From positions 1 through 46,254 of IMG/VR virus record IMGVR_UViG_3300028666_000047: a stretch of 46,254 nt of DNA; one strand, 5' to 3'. The position numbers and the translations under genes were made by a program. Positions within the stretch are counted from its first letter, which is position 1. Every line of letters begins with the position of its first letter. This document shows positions 1-9,800 of this stretch, piece by piece. The DNA comes from a virus. The notes beneath the pieces were generated by a model. The model was not told the DNA's origin and made no database searches. It saw only the letters and a list, made by a program, of their open reading frames with translations.

Positions 1-3000
1 ACATGCGGTTGATGCGGGACATGGCTAGGGCATCGTCTACGCTAAGGTGTCCGCTGGTCAGCGCAGTGGCCAAGCGCTTGGCCTTCAGGTTGTTCGGACT
101 GGTGAGCAGTTGTCGCATCTGCTCTTTGCCCTGTGCGCTCTTGGTCCAGAGCAGGAGATTGTTAGCCTGGTCTCCGAACTGCAGGTTGGGTCTTGGCTGC
201 CCCGGTTTCTGCAGCATGTCCCGTGCCTGTTCCAGGTTGATGCCCATCTGCTCAGCCGCGAACTCGTTGAAGATTCCTTTGAAGTTGGTGGTCTCCGCCA
301 CTTTCACCATGGCGCTATGGAACTGATCGAGGCCGGCCTCCCCTTTGCCGATCGACTTGTTGAGGTCGGAAAGAATGGACAGCGGTTCCAGTCCTACAGC
401 CATCTTGCCTTTACTGGCGGAAATGGCAGTTTGCCGGACATCGTAGAGCAGGCTGGAGAATGCAGAGTAGTCCATGTTGCCGGGGCGCAGATCCGGGCTG
501 TTGGCCAGCATCATCTGCAACCTGGTGGTCATGTTCGAATAGTGACCGGTGTAACCGTGGAACAACCTGTTCATGAAACTCTTGGAACGCTTGGCTTGCA
601 CCGCGCCTTCCACGTCCTTCGCTAACTCCTGGCGGATATCCGTGAGGTAACTCTGCGATCCGCTCCAACCCTTCTCGGCCGCTTCCTGTTCAAATGCCCG
701 GCCAGTGATGTTGGCCGGATTCTCCACGCCCTGGAACATTTCTGATGCTTTAAGATTCAGCCACTGCGGGCTGGCTTCGTCGGCGATGGCTTTCTTGGCT
801 TCTTCAATGGCGCCCTGTTTGGTCACAAACAGAGCTTTCAGCCAATCTTTGTCATGATCCATTTGCCAGGCGGAGCGCGCGCGGGAGTGGATACCAAACT
901 GGTTGACGTCCAGGTGAGAAGTAGGATCGACCTTGACATGCATGTACATAGCCGCGGAGTTCGGATCGCGGAACAAGGTAGCGTAACCTTCACCGCGCAG
1001 GATGTCCGCGCGCAGCACCTCATCTTCAATGCTTTCCGCAGCTCCTCGGGTGATTGTCATTTCGAAAGGATTGGCGCCGCCCACGCTATTCGATCGCTCC
1101 GCCGCTACGCCGTAGACTCCATTACGGTGAACCATCGGGGCGCGCATCACACCACTTTTACCACTCAGTTCCGTGGACAGCAGGTTCATGTATTTCGACG
1201 CTTTAGTGCGCAACGCATCCAACTGCTGGGATTCCGGATGGGCCCAATCGATGCCGGCGGCCGTCGACAAAGTGTCGTGCATCAGGTGTTCCAGTTGGGA
1301 GGCGCCCCATTCTCCGGCGCCGTAAGCGTTAGCGCCGCCTTTATAGGCATCCATGCCAAGCTTTGGCAGGTACCGGAGATTGACTGTCTCTTCTCCCAGC
1401 TTGACGTCTTTCAACGTGCCGCCCAGATCGATCGACATGTTCTTCGCCGCGGTCTCCGGATTGAAAACGCTATTGCCCGTGCGTGATTCGACCGTATTTA
1501 TCCGGTAATCCAGGTTCTCAATGCTGTCCAAAGTGCGGACATCGCCTACCGGTCTGTTCACGTAATCGCCGGATGAGAGGTAGTTCTGCACCTCTCGCGC
1601 CATGGCCGGGTCTCCTTGTGGATAACGCACGTTTTCGAGAATGTCTCCAATGCCTTCGGTGTGGCCGGCGCGCTGCATCTCGTACAGCATGTCGTAGGTG
1701 ACTTTGGTCTGGCTGGGCTTATTCAGCTTGGTATGGTCCCAGAGAGTCAGGCGACTCTGTCGGTAGTTCTTGAAGGCGTATTGGGAAAGGGTGTCGGTTT
1801 GCCGTCCCGCGCGTTGCTGAGCTTGTACCGTGCGGTGGTAGGCATTCAGGACTGGATGATTGGCAAGAGATTCCCCGCCGATTTCATCCAGATACTGTTC
1901 CGCTTTCTGGCTCAGATCCGCATACCGTTGAGCTGACAGCCGGTCGCTAAGAGCATAAAGTTCAGTGAACTGTTCCTCATATCTGCCATTACGGAAGATC
2001 AGATGATTCTTTTGCAGGTCAGCCAGGAATTGTTCGGACCGGATATGTTTGCTCTGAGATAGTTTCTCCGCGATATCGATTGAGATCTCCATCAGGTCGG
2101 CAAATGGATTCTTAGTCTTCAAGGCGGAGTATTCCGACAAAGCGATGGCGTTTACATGCTCCGGGATCACGCCGCCGACTCCGGTCAGTTCGGTCACCAG
2201 GTTGTTCAGCCGGACCTGGCGCGGCAGCATGTCCTCGCGGCCATAGATCGCCGAATGGAACAATCCCTTGGCGCCCGGACCTTCACCCTTGGCGCCGGAG
2301 ATGCCGAAACGCTCGCGTAGCACCACGTCGTTTCCGATGACTTCCTGCACCGTGCTTTCCGTGCGAGCGACTACAGGAGCGCCGCGCTCGTCGAATCCAA
2401 TGACGTCTCCAGGATTCAGCGCAGCACCCGGCTTCACCCATTGCTCACTCAGACTGATCTTGCGATCGATCATACCCTTTACACCGCTCAGTTCACTTCC
2501 GGTGTTGAAAATGGTTTCACCCAGGGTCTGGTATCCACGCGCCGCAATGATGTTCAACGGATCAGTGACCAGTTCATGCATGACGGTTCGAGAAGCCTGG
2601 CCGGCCAACAACTGCTCCGCCTCCGTCGCTGTGGCGCCGCGCTGGATGTGCTTGAGAAGAGAGCCAGTTAGATGGTTTTCATATTCCGTACCCAACGCTG
2701 TACGCAACTTGCCCTGCAGCACACCCTGGAATTCCATGTATTCGCGCGTGGTACCAAACTGCTGACGCATCTCCTGCATGGAAAGCTTCTTCGACTTCAA
2801 ACCACGAATCTGCTGTTTGTAGTGCTCTATGTCGCGCTGAATATCTCCGATCACGTCCTTGGTTGCTTGTGGGTGATTCATAAGGGTCTTGCCCTTTTCC
2901 ACCAGTTCACTCAGCTGGTCGATATGGGAACGTTTGGCCTGCAGCAGAAACCGGCGGTCTTCCTTCAAAGCTTCCTGGGCCATGCGCTCCGCTTCCGCCG

Positions 3001-4630
3001 GGATGTCACCATACATGCTTTTTACCTGTGGCATCACCTGGCCAAAGCTGGCGGAGATCTCCGGCATCTCGCTGGCTTCCACCTCGAGCACATCCTTGTA
3101 GAAAGTTGAGCTCAAATGCGGCTTGGAAAAGTTCTGAGCACTTTCCATATCGATATAGAAATCCTTGGAGAAGGCCCGGTATTCGGCATTCTGATTCGTG
3201 GCCGACGGTTGCATACCTGGAGCATTGCCTATCGCCTGGCGGGATTCCAGTTTGCCAGCTGCGATGCCGCCTTCGCCACCCACCTTGGTCAAGTTGTGCT
3301 TTTCCATGGCGGACATTTCAGCTGCATGCTTCTCAACATCCGTCATGTCGTCCCACATCTTGCCGGCAATTCCGTAAGGGTTGGGATTGACTTTCAAAGC
3401 GCGCTCGGCCAGTGCCCACTTGGGAGAAACACTGCCTTTCAGATCTTCATGCAGCGCCATATCACCAGCGTCCGTGCGGTCCAGAATCCCTCCCCACTGA
3501 AAGGTTTCAAGGGTGGTTTCCTTGGCAGCCTGGAAAGGATTGGCCGTCTTCAGTTTGTTGCCGGCCGCCAGGTTCTCCAGGATGACTTCATCCGGCAGCC
3601 GCACACTCTTGTCGTCCCACATGCGCGCGAAACTGCCACGGTGGCTCCACTCCGGGCCCATAGGGATAACCTTGTCTGCGGGTCCGATCAGCGGCATCCG
3701 GAAAGACTGTTCGCGGTGATTGAAGAACTCCAGGCCTATGGGCTGGTCACCTCGGTAGATCACGTCGGCCTTGTGGATGAATTTGCTGCTCAGGGCTTCG
3801 TCTGCGAGCTGCAGGCGTTTCAGCAGGTGAGCGTTTTCTGCGCGCTTGGCATCTGTGATGGCAAACCCAAGATTACGGCGCTCGTAAGTGGTGGTCTTGA
3901 GCAGCTGGCTGCCAACCATACGTTTTCCCAGGTTCAGGTCGTCGATCTGCCGCGCGCGCCGCGCGAAAGTGCGCAGGAAGTCCTGGTTTTCTCCATGCTG
4001 CATGACCGTGCTTTCGATCTCATCCCAAGTCTTCAGTTTGGGTTGATACAGATGACTGCGCTCCGCCGCAGCCGTAGGAGTCAGACCTGAAAGGCGGGCT
4101 TCTTCAACCGCGCGGGACAGCAAGATGCGGCGCTTGAGGTCCTGTTCAATCTGCGGTTGAAATGCCCTAGCACTGACGCCGGCGGCACGGCTATGAATGG
4201 ACTCCCTGAGATCGTCCGCCTGGCCGCGATATTTACCCATCAGGTCAAATGCTGTGCCGGACCAGTCTTCCTGCGCTGGCCGGATCGAAGCATACCAGTC
4301 CTGGCCTTTCGACTGCACGTAGTTGTGCATGGCCCGGCGCACGCTGGTGCCCTGCTGATTGAATCCCCGCAGCAGTTCTGGATACGCCTGGCCGAGAAAG
4401 GCGGTATTGCTACGCAGCTGTCCGAACTGTGCATACACGCTTCGGACACCGGAAGAAAGACCGGAAGTGGCGGTGAAGCCGGCAGCGATCAGAGGCGTGG
4501 TGAAGGCCGCCGTCTGCAGATAACCGCGGTCTTGGTTCTTGAGGAACCAGGGAGTTACCACAGCCGTAGCTCCCGCCGCGATCGCCGCGCGCGGTCCGAG
4601 AGCTCGATAGGCTTTAGACAGAGGATTCAT
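1..4630 (-). CDS. Giant protein with single-chain DPBB RNA polymerase signatures (partial, 3' end outside window)
   Basis: An uninterrupted frame of 1543 codons starts at ATG 4630 and runs off the left edge; I translated it by hand. The N-terminus (about 1-60) is Ala/Gly-rich and hydrophobic. Around residues 779-795 there is a G-A-K...G-A-K-G-L-F element (K781, K788) followed by R-E-D-M-L-P, resembling the two-lysine motif of the RNA polymerase beta barrel (GDK...GNKG...EDMP). Near 1220 an F-R-D-P element precedes Q-M-D-H-D-K-D at D1258, D1260 and D1262, resembling the beta-prime DxDGD metal site except for Lys in place of Gly. Downstream, Q1400-T-A-I-S-A-S-K1407-G recalls the conserved A-(V/I)-D-x-x-K-x-G element of YonO, gp66 and eukaryotic RdRp enzymes. 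The order and spacing fit one polypeptide carrying both barrels. It would act as a DNA-dependent RNA polymerase, perhaps packaged in the virion. No close homologue is recognised by eye, so this rests on motifs. Confidence 0.7.
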   Translation of the reverse strand, partial: MNPLSKAYRALGPRAAIAAGATAVVTPWFLKNQDRGYLQTAAFTTPLIAAGFTATSGLSSGVRSVYAQFGQLRSNTAFLGQAYPELLRGFNQQGTSVRRAMHNYVQSKGQDWYASIRPAQEDWSGTAFDLMGKYRGQADDLRESIHSRAAGVSARAFQPQIEQDLKRRILLSRAVEEARLSGLTPTAAAERSHLYQPKLKTWDEIESTVMQHGENQDFLRTFARRARQIDDLNLGKRMVGSQLLKTTTYERRNLGFAITDAKRAENAHLLKRLQLADEALSSKFIHKADVIYRGDQPIGLEFFNHREQSFRMPLIGPADKVIPMGPEWSHRGSFARMWDDKSVRLPDEVILENLAAGNKLKTANPFQAAKETTLETFQWGGILDRTDAGDMALHEDLKGSVSPKWALAERALKVNPNPYGIAGKMWDDMTDVEKHAAEMSAMEKHNLTKVGGEGGIAAGKLESRQAIGNAPGMQPSATNQNAEYRAFSKDFYIDMESAQNFSKPHLSSTFYKDVLEVEASEMPEISASFGQVMPQVKSMYGDIPAEAERMAQEALKEDRRFLLQAKRSHIDQLSELVEKGKTLMNHPQATKDVIGDIQRDIEHYKQQIRGLKSKKLSMQEMRQQFGTTREYMEFQGVLQGKLRTALGTEYENHLTGSLLKHIQRGATATEAEQLLAGQASRTVMHELVTDPLNIIAARGYQTLGETIFNTGSELSGVKGMIDRKISLSEQWVKPGAALNPGDVIGFDERGAPVVARTESTVQEVIGNDVVLRERFGISGAKGEGPGAKGLFHSAIYGREDMLPRQVRLNNLVTELTGVGGVIPEHVNAIALSEYSALKTKNPFADLMEISIDIAEKLSQSKHIRSEQFLADLQKNHLIFRNGRYEEQFTELYALSDRLSAQRYADLSQKAEQYLDEIGGESLANHPVLNAYHRTVQAQQRAGRQTDTLSQYAFKNYRQSRLTLWDHTKLNKPSQTKVTYDMLYEMQRAGHTEGIGDILENVRYPQGDPAMAREVQNYLSSGDYVNRPVGDVRTLDSIENLDYRINTVESRTGNSVFNPETAAKNMSIDLGGTLKDVKLGEETVNLRYLPKLGMDAYKGGANAYGAGEWGASQLEHLMHDTLSTAAGIDWAHPESQQLDALRTKASKYMNLLSTELSGKSGVMRAPMVHRNGVYGVAAERSNSVGGANPFEMTITRGAAESIEDEVLRADILRGEGYATLFRDPNSAAMYMHVKVDPTSHLDVNQFGIHSRARSAWQMDHDKDWLKALFVTKQGAIEEAKKAIADEASPQWLNLKASEMFQGVENPANITGRAFEQEAAEKGWSGSQSYLTDIRQELAKDVEGAVQAKRSKSFMNRLFHGYTGHYSNMTTRLQMMLANSPDLRPGNMDYSAFSSLLYDVRQTAISASKGKMAVGLEPLSILSDLNKSIGKGEAGLDQFHSAMVKVAETTNFKGIFNEFAAEQMGINLEQARDMLQKPGQPRPNLQFGDQANNLLLWTKSAQGKEQMRQLLTSPNNLKAKRLATALTSGHLSVDDALAMSRINRM

Positions 4631-4637
4631 TTACGCT

Positions 4638-6023
4638 TTAGAAACTGGCGAGTGTCAACCGTTTAATGGTGTTGGTTGCTGTGCACACGTATAGGTACGT
4701 CGCATCGAAAAACGCCTCGCCCGCGTTGCAGGTGTCAGCGCTGCTGGCCGGTGTGCGAGCCACGTCGGTCAAGCGAATCGTGTTGCCTTTATTGGCGAAT
4801 ATACCTGTGCCGGAAACTGAACAGGAGGCCTGACCTGCGCAAACCTTGCCGCTGGAGATTCCGAACATGTTCGTTCCAGCCGGCGCCTGCAAATAGATCG
4901 CCGGGCCTCTCAGGATAGTGTTGCTGGGGCCGGCGTTGAGTACGTTGCCGTAGCCGCTGGACTGGCCAATCGATATAACACCGTAGGAGCGGATATCGAT
5001 GGGGTCTGAAGGCGCGTAACCACCCACTCCCAGGCTAATGGAGTTCGCCGCCAGCGCAAGCGTATGATACGCCGGCACATTATTAGTGCCGATGGCGATT
5101 CCCGTACCCGTGCCGCCCGTGGCTGGATCGGTCCCAAAGTTCCACGTCCCTCCGGAGGTCACATCTAAGCGAGTATGCACGCCCGCCTGCGGAACGCTGC
5201 CGCCTAGTGCGGGCGGAGAAGCAAAGATGTCGCTGACTGCGGACACCGGCAACGCACCTAACTGCAAGGTGTCCCGCGCTGCAATCCAATTGGCAATCTG
5301 GGTTGCCAGTAATGCATTGGCCGCGGTGGTTGGATGGATGCTGTCGGCACGAAGAGATGTAGGAGTAATTCCGGCTGCCACATCAATCTGATCCTGCCCT
5401 GTTCCGGTACCGTGTGCGAGCAAGTACCCCAGCGCGTCGTAATAATTGTGCGGATACGCAGCCAGCAAAGCCGCGTTGACCGATTGCATTGCAGTTAATG
5501 TATTGGTCCCAGCCCAGGCCGAATTGGGCAGTATGGAAATCACCATGAAGCGTGTTGGTTGCTCCAGGAAGGCAACCATGGTGGAAATACAAGCGGGCAC
5601 GCTGGCGAAGTTGGTGCCGGAATCATTCGCTCCAGCCCATAAGATGACGAACCTGCCTTTCTTATCCGATGCCGATAGCATGCGGGCCGATACTTGCGCA
5701 CAGGTCTGTCCACCTACTCCGCCGTTAAAGACTGGCCTGCCCAGTTGCGTAGACAAAGACCCCGTCCAACTCAACTGATTGGCTCCGCCTGCAACCAGGG
5801 AATCTCCAAAGGCCGCTATTCCGTACCCGGTGGAGCTGGCGCTCGAAGACAATATAACTGGAGACGCTGTAAGCGCAGGAATGGAACTGTCGCTTTTGCT
5901 GCCGCCGGATTGAGGTGTACATTGCCAAGTGCCCCGCAGGATTTCAGTCAACTTGGAACCCGTAGGACATTGCGGAAATGCAACACCCGCAAAGATCACA
6001 GACAAGAGCGCTAGTTTCTTCAT
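4638..6023 (-). CDS. Secreted SGNH/GDSL-family hydrolase with a fibre-like C-terminal half
   Basis: 461 aa. A Sec signal peptide (about 1-18, ending A-F-P-Q) is followed by an SGNH hydrolase domain: G-D-S-L with S75 (block I), G-G-V-G-G near 101-105 (block II), G-A-N-D with N133 (block III) and D-S-I-H with D227 and H230 (block V). All catalytic positions are present, so the enzyme should be an active esterase or lipase, probably deacetylating or de-esterifying surface glycans. The C-terminal half (about 260-461) is Gly/Ser/Asn-rich, beta-like and ends in a fibre-like segment, resembling receptor-binding proteins that carry such domains. The start ATG has GGAGTAA nine bases upstream. The gene sits between the giant RNA polymerase-like gene and a small membrane protein. 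A signal peptide on a phage fibre-like enzyme is unusual; the product may be exported by infected cells rather than built into virions. Confidence 0.85.
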   Translation of the reverse strand: MKKLALLSVIFAGVAFPQCPTGSKLTEILRGTWQCTPQSGGSKSDSSIPALTASPVILSSSASSTGYGIAAFGDSLVAGGANQLSWTGSLSTQLGRPVFNGGVGGQTCAQVSARMLSASDKKGRFVILWAGANDSGTNFASVPACISTMVAFLEQPTRFMVISILPNSAWAGTNTLTAMQSVNAALLAAYPHNYYDALGYLLAHGTGTGQDQIDVAAGITPTSLRADSIHPTTAANALLATQIANWIAARDTLQLGALPVSAVSDIFASPPALGGSVPQAGVHTRLDVTSGGTWNFGTDPATGGTGTGIAIGTNNVPAYHTLALAANSISLGVGGYAPSDPIDIRSYGVISIGQSSGYGNVLNAGPSNTILRGPAIYLQAPAGTNMFGISSGKVCAGQASCSVSGTGIFANKGNTIRLTDVARTPASSADTCNAGEAFFDATYLYVCTATNTIKRLTLASF

Positions 6024-6028
6024 GAAGA

Positions 6029-6373
6029 TTACTCCTTGAGACGAATGTTATGAACGGTGCATGCTGTAATGCCGGCGGTTCCCGCAAGATTGACAACAGA
6101 CCATGTCTTTGCCAGTTGCGGATGCCGCCGCAGGGTGAAATGTTGAACCACTAACAACGCTGCTACGCCGCCCATTTTGATGCCCCATTGCCGGGCGCCG
6201 AAGGTACCGCGTCCCAATATAGGATTGGTTTCCACCAAGCCGGAGCGGGAAGAGGAAACTCCGTCAGCGACGTTGGCTGCTGCAAATGCACCTGCGGTGA
6301 AATGCCACACGCTATGCCAGGATGCCGCCTGCAAGCCGGCCGCCAGAAGCAAACCGGCTAAGAGGGTCTTCAT
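6029..6373 (-). CDS. Small membrane protein with N-P-I-L-G motif (DUF5658-like)
   Basis: 114 aa. A hydrophobic N-terminus (about 1-17, ending Q-A-A-S) may be a signal peptide or a membrane anchor; two more hydrophobic stretches follow (about 67-82 and 92-108). The segment A-D-G-V-S-S-S-R with E-T-N-P-I-L-G recalls small membrane proteins of the DUF5658 type, in which a D...E-x-N-P-x-L-G signature lies between helices; this assignment is from memory of the pattern. The start overlaps the stop of the upstream nuclease gene as ATGA, so the two are probably translationally coupled. Function is unknown. It belongs to the run of exported proteins between the two giant genes. Confidence 0.75.
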   Translation of the reverse strand: MKTLLAGLLLAAGLQAASWHSVWHFTAGAFAAANVADGVSSSRSGLVETNPILGRGTFGARQWGIKMGGVAALLVVQHFTLRRHPQLAKTWSVVNLAGTAGITACTVHNIRLKE

Positions 6374-6843
6374 TGCCGGGCCTTAATCTTCTGGTACACT
6401 GCCGGCCAGTCCGCTATCTGTTCCTGGGCCTCGCGCAAGCCGATCGCACCTTTGCAGACCTGCCGGTGGAGATAATTCTCGACCACATCCTTCTGCCGGA
6501 AGCCGGGGTCATGATTCTTCGGATGGAGGGGTTGCGGCCACAGATTGGTGACATCGTTCTTACCGCCAATCTCCAGGGAGATCCAATGATCAATCTCATA
6601 GGCGCCTCGCGGCAGCGGCCAGTTGAGGCCGTAGCTTTCCGCCACCTGGCGTTTAATGCGGACCGGAACATTGCGCACGGTCTTGGTGTAACCAGATGTG
6701 CACACGGTCTTGTGGATCGTCTGCTGCGTGACTTTCGAATCGATCGCGCCAGGAGTCAGCTCGGGATTGGGAAGTGTTTGTGCTAACCCTAACAAGGCCG
6801 TGAGAGATAACAAGGCCATGTTGCGGGCGAAGTTGAAAGTCAT
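6370..6843 (-). CDS. Secreted HNH-type nuclease-like protein
   Basis: 157 aa with a signal peptide (about 1-22, ending G-L-A-Q). The mature protein begins T-L-P-N-P-x-L-T-P-G-A and contains Y-E-I-D-H-W-I-S-L-E-I-G-G followed by N-D-V-T-N-L-W-P-Q-P and K-D-V-V-E-N-Y-L-H. This pattern is typical of a small secreted HNH-like family common in environmental bacteria: the D-H pair and the N-L-W-P turn form the beta-beta-alpha metal core. Two cysteines (C48 and C129 region) could form a disulfide in the periplasm. GAGGAATCT precedes the ATG at 6843. The stop overlaps the next gene as ATGA. Possible roles are degradation of extracellular or periplasmic DNA, or exclusion of competing phages; neither is shown. 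The family match is good, the biological role is open. Confidence 0.8.
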   Translation of the reverse strand: MTFNFARNMALLSLTALLGLAQTLPNPELTPGAIDSKVTQQTIHKTVCTSGYTKTVRNVPVRIKRQVAESYGLNWPLPRGAYEIDHWISLEIGGKNDVTNLWPQPLHPKNHDPGFRQKDVVENYLHRQVCKGAIGLREAQEQIADWPAVYQKIKARQ

Positions 6844-6851
6844 AGATTCCT

Positions 6852-9800
6852 CTACGCTGCTGCTTGTTCCCGATACGCGTCCGGATTGCGCCGCACATCG
6901 CGCAGGATTTCCTCATCCGGCTGCTGTTCTACGTTTATGGTCAGATTCTGGCGCTGTTTGCGGGAGCTGGTGGCCGTGATCCACACATCCGGATCTTTTA
7001 TCCCGCCGGCCAGTATCATCTTTTCCACAGACTGTCGTAAATCGTCCACTGATTTGTTATTACCCGCGGTTAACTCACGCGAGGCACCGTCAAGATAAGG
7101 TTTGCGCCAGAGTGTCGCGGCGCGGTCATCGAATATGTTGAAGTCGTGGTAGTCAAGGCCTTCTTCCTGAATGATCTTGGCCTTAAGGTCTTCATAATCG
7201 ATGTTTGGATCGTAAACAGGAGAGTCTGGATCTTCTGGCAGACAAATGTTCTTGCGGGCGAAGAAGTTAGCGATTTCATTCGAGCGCTGCCAGTCGCCAT
7301 AGTTCAGTTGCGTCTCTTTCCTGTCCCTGGACTCGTTGTATTTCGCCAGATCCTCGGCAGTCAGCAGGCGGCCGCCTTCCGTGACTTTCTCAGGAACAGG
7401 TTTGTTTGAGGCCCGGGCAACCTCGATATCTTGCTTGATCCATTGGCCTTGCAGGATTCGGCCGAAGTCTTCCGGCACGGCTTCGAGGATCTTTCCACGC
7501 TCTTCATCGCGGTTCTCTTTCAGGAACTCCGGAAAGTAGTACTTATCCCGTCCGGATAGGGTCGATCGCAGGTAAGCCGGGTCGGCCAGAACATCGGCGC
7601 CGATGGCTGTCCTACTCTTCTTGTTAGTATAGGTATTTACGGATCTTAAGTACTCCAACACGTCCGTCAGCATGTCGAAATCACGGCGTTCCTGGACCTG
7701 CGAAGGCGCCACGACTTTGTTGGTCAACTTATGGGAGAGTGATCGCAGCCAGGGTTTGGCGAAACTCTTGAGTGGCGTCTCCCAATGTTGCATGCGCGCG
7801 CCGTATAACTCGTTGTAGGTGTACTTTTCCAACGGGTCGCGGCTGCCCCAGAACTTATTCTGTTCGTGGCCCCAGGTCCAGCGCATGGGATTCAGCTTGG
7901 CCTGGTCGCCCATGAAGGACGCCGCTTCACCCAGCCGCCCGACGGCCTTTCCCAGCGCTCCACTCATCTCCTGGTATTCCGCGCCGGCCAGGTTGGGATC
8001 CTCGCGCGCCAGGCCCGCGTCGATCAGCTCCCGGTTCAGATTCTGGCCGCCGGCAAAGACCACGGCCCGACTGTGCAGGGAATGCTCGCCGGTTCCCTGT
8101 GGCACCACCATCTCGATGGTTTTCCCATTCAGCGCTGCCAGGCGTTCGATTAGGCGCTGCTGGCGCCGTTCCGCTTCGGTAGCTGCCTGGGACCGGGTCA
8201 GGTTGTTCTGCTCGCCCAGGGCGATCGCGGACAGGTCCGACATCTTCATGCCCAGGGCGCTCAGTTGCACGCGCCGGCCACCCTCGAGCTCGATGCCTGC
8301 AGGAGTGGCGCTTTTGACCACACCCGTCAGACGCTCCACCGGGGCGGAGAAGCGGCGATGCTGGAACTCTTCGGAGGAATCCTTCAAGGCCTGCGCGTGA
8401 TCGCGGACCTGCTCATAGGCGATGCGCCGCTCCGGATCGTGCAGGGTGGCTTCATTCAGCTTGGTATTGTAGATGAACCACTCTTTCGACCAGGGGGCCA
8501 CGTCGGACAGAATCTTGTAGCGCTCCAGGTCCGGATACTGCTCGAAGGGAACGTCTTTCAGTTCCGGATGCAGAGCTTCATATCCCGGGCCCGGCAGGCG
8601 CGACGCGCCGGAGTCGACTTTAGTGTACGGATCTCCCGTGCGGAAGTCCGTCATGTAGTCGTTGCCCGGCAACCAGTGGGGCATCTGGTTGGGGATTTCA
8701 TTGGCCTGTAGGGTCTTCAGGTCCCGCTGCACGAAGCGGCGGAACGGTTCTGAATACTCTGCCGTGCTATCCAAGCCGATGTCCGGTCCCATGCCGGCAC
8801 CGACCTGCTCATCGTAGTATTTGCGCGACCAGCTGGTTAGCTGACGGCTGCCTTCGTAATAGACCGTCTTGCCGAATCCGTTATTGTTGCGCGCCTTGTT
8901 GAGAAAAGTCTTGGCCAGGAATCCAGAGAGTCCGGTGAATTCAGCCGCCTGCTCTGTCTCCCGGTTGAAGACATCAGCCAGGCCAAACTCTTCCTTGGGC
9001 GCGGCCGGTGCGAGGCCGTTGGGGCCGCGAGGTTCCACGCGCGGGCTGAAGAGCGTGTAATCTTTCCCGTCCCACTCCGCCTCATGCATGCGCCGCGGCG
9101 GTTTGACCAGGCGTCCGATGGTGGCAGCCAGCAACGGTCCAATCAGGGGAATGTTCGAGAATGCCGGCGACGACATGGGGTACGGCCGGCTCTTAGAAGT
9201 GGCTTCTTCCAGTTGATAGGGATTCCGCAGCCATTTCAACGGGTGCAGGATCGGATGATGCCGCCAGTATTCTTCCTCGGAACCATAGAGTGCGACGCGC
9301 TCGGGACGCGACTTCATCCGGGCATACCAGTGCGGCCGGTATCCGGTGATGCGTCCGCCTTTCCAGGGCGTCTGGTTCAGCCACCACCAGCGGCCGCTGC
9401 GCACCGGGATGGGATCGTCGCCGGAATAGATGTCGCGCAGCTCACTGGCAGTCTTGCGGCTGCCCAGCATTCCGGGGATGAACGGAATCATGGCCAACAA
9501 GCCGGCCTTCATGCCGAACTTGCGGGCCTTGCCGGCCAGCTTGATACCGGACAGGGCTTCGTAGCCCATTTCGATCAGTTCACCGGTGACCATGCCGGTC
9601 AACGGCAGCGCGATCGGTCCCCACTGTGCACCAGGCACGTGATGTTCGTACCACTTGGTGACTTTGCGCGCGCCGGGCAGACGGTCCGTGAGTTCCGCCC
9701 TGGCGATGTTGGCTTTGGGAGCAAGGCCGAGTATGCTGGTGGATAACCGGTGGCCTGTAAGGTAATCCGCGTAGTCCAGGGCGCCCAGACCGGCGGCGAT

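Noticed and set aside
3116-4090. A 324-codon open frame on the plus strand
   Set aside because: It is antisense to the RNA polymerase-like frame, whose codons are continuous here; no motif or upstream signal is present.
7626-7631. TATACT/AACAAG copy of the promoter-like element
   Set aside because: It lies inside the giant exonuclease gene, encoding Y-T-N-K-K, with no start codon after it; kept only as possible coincidence.
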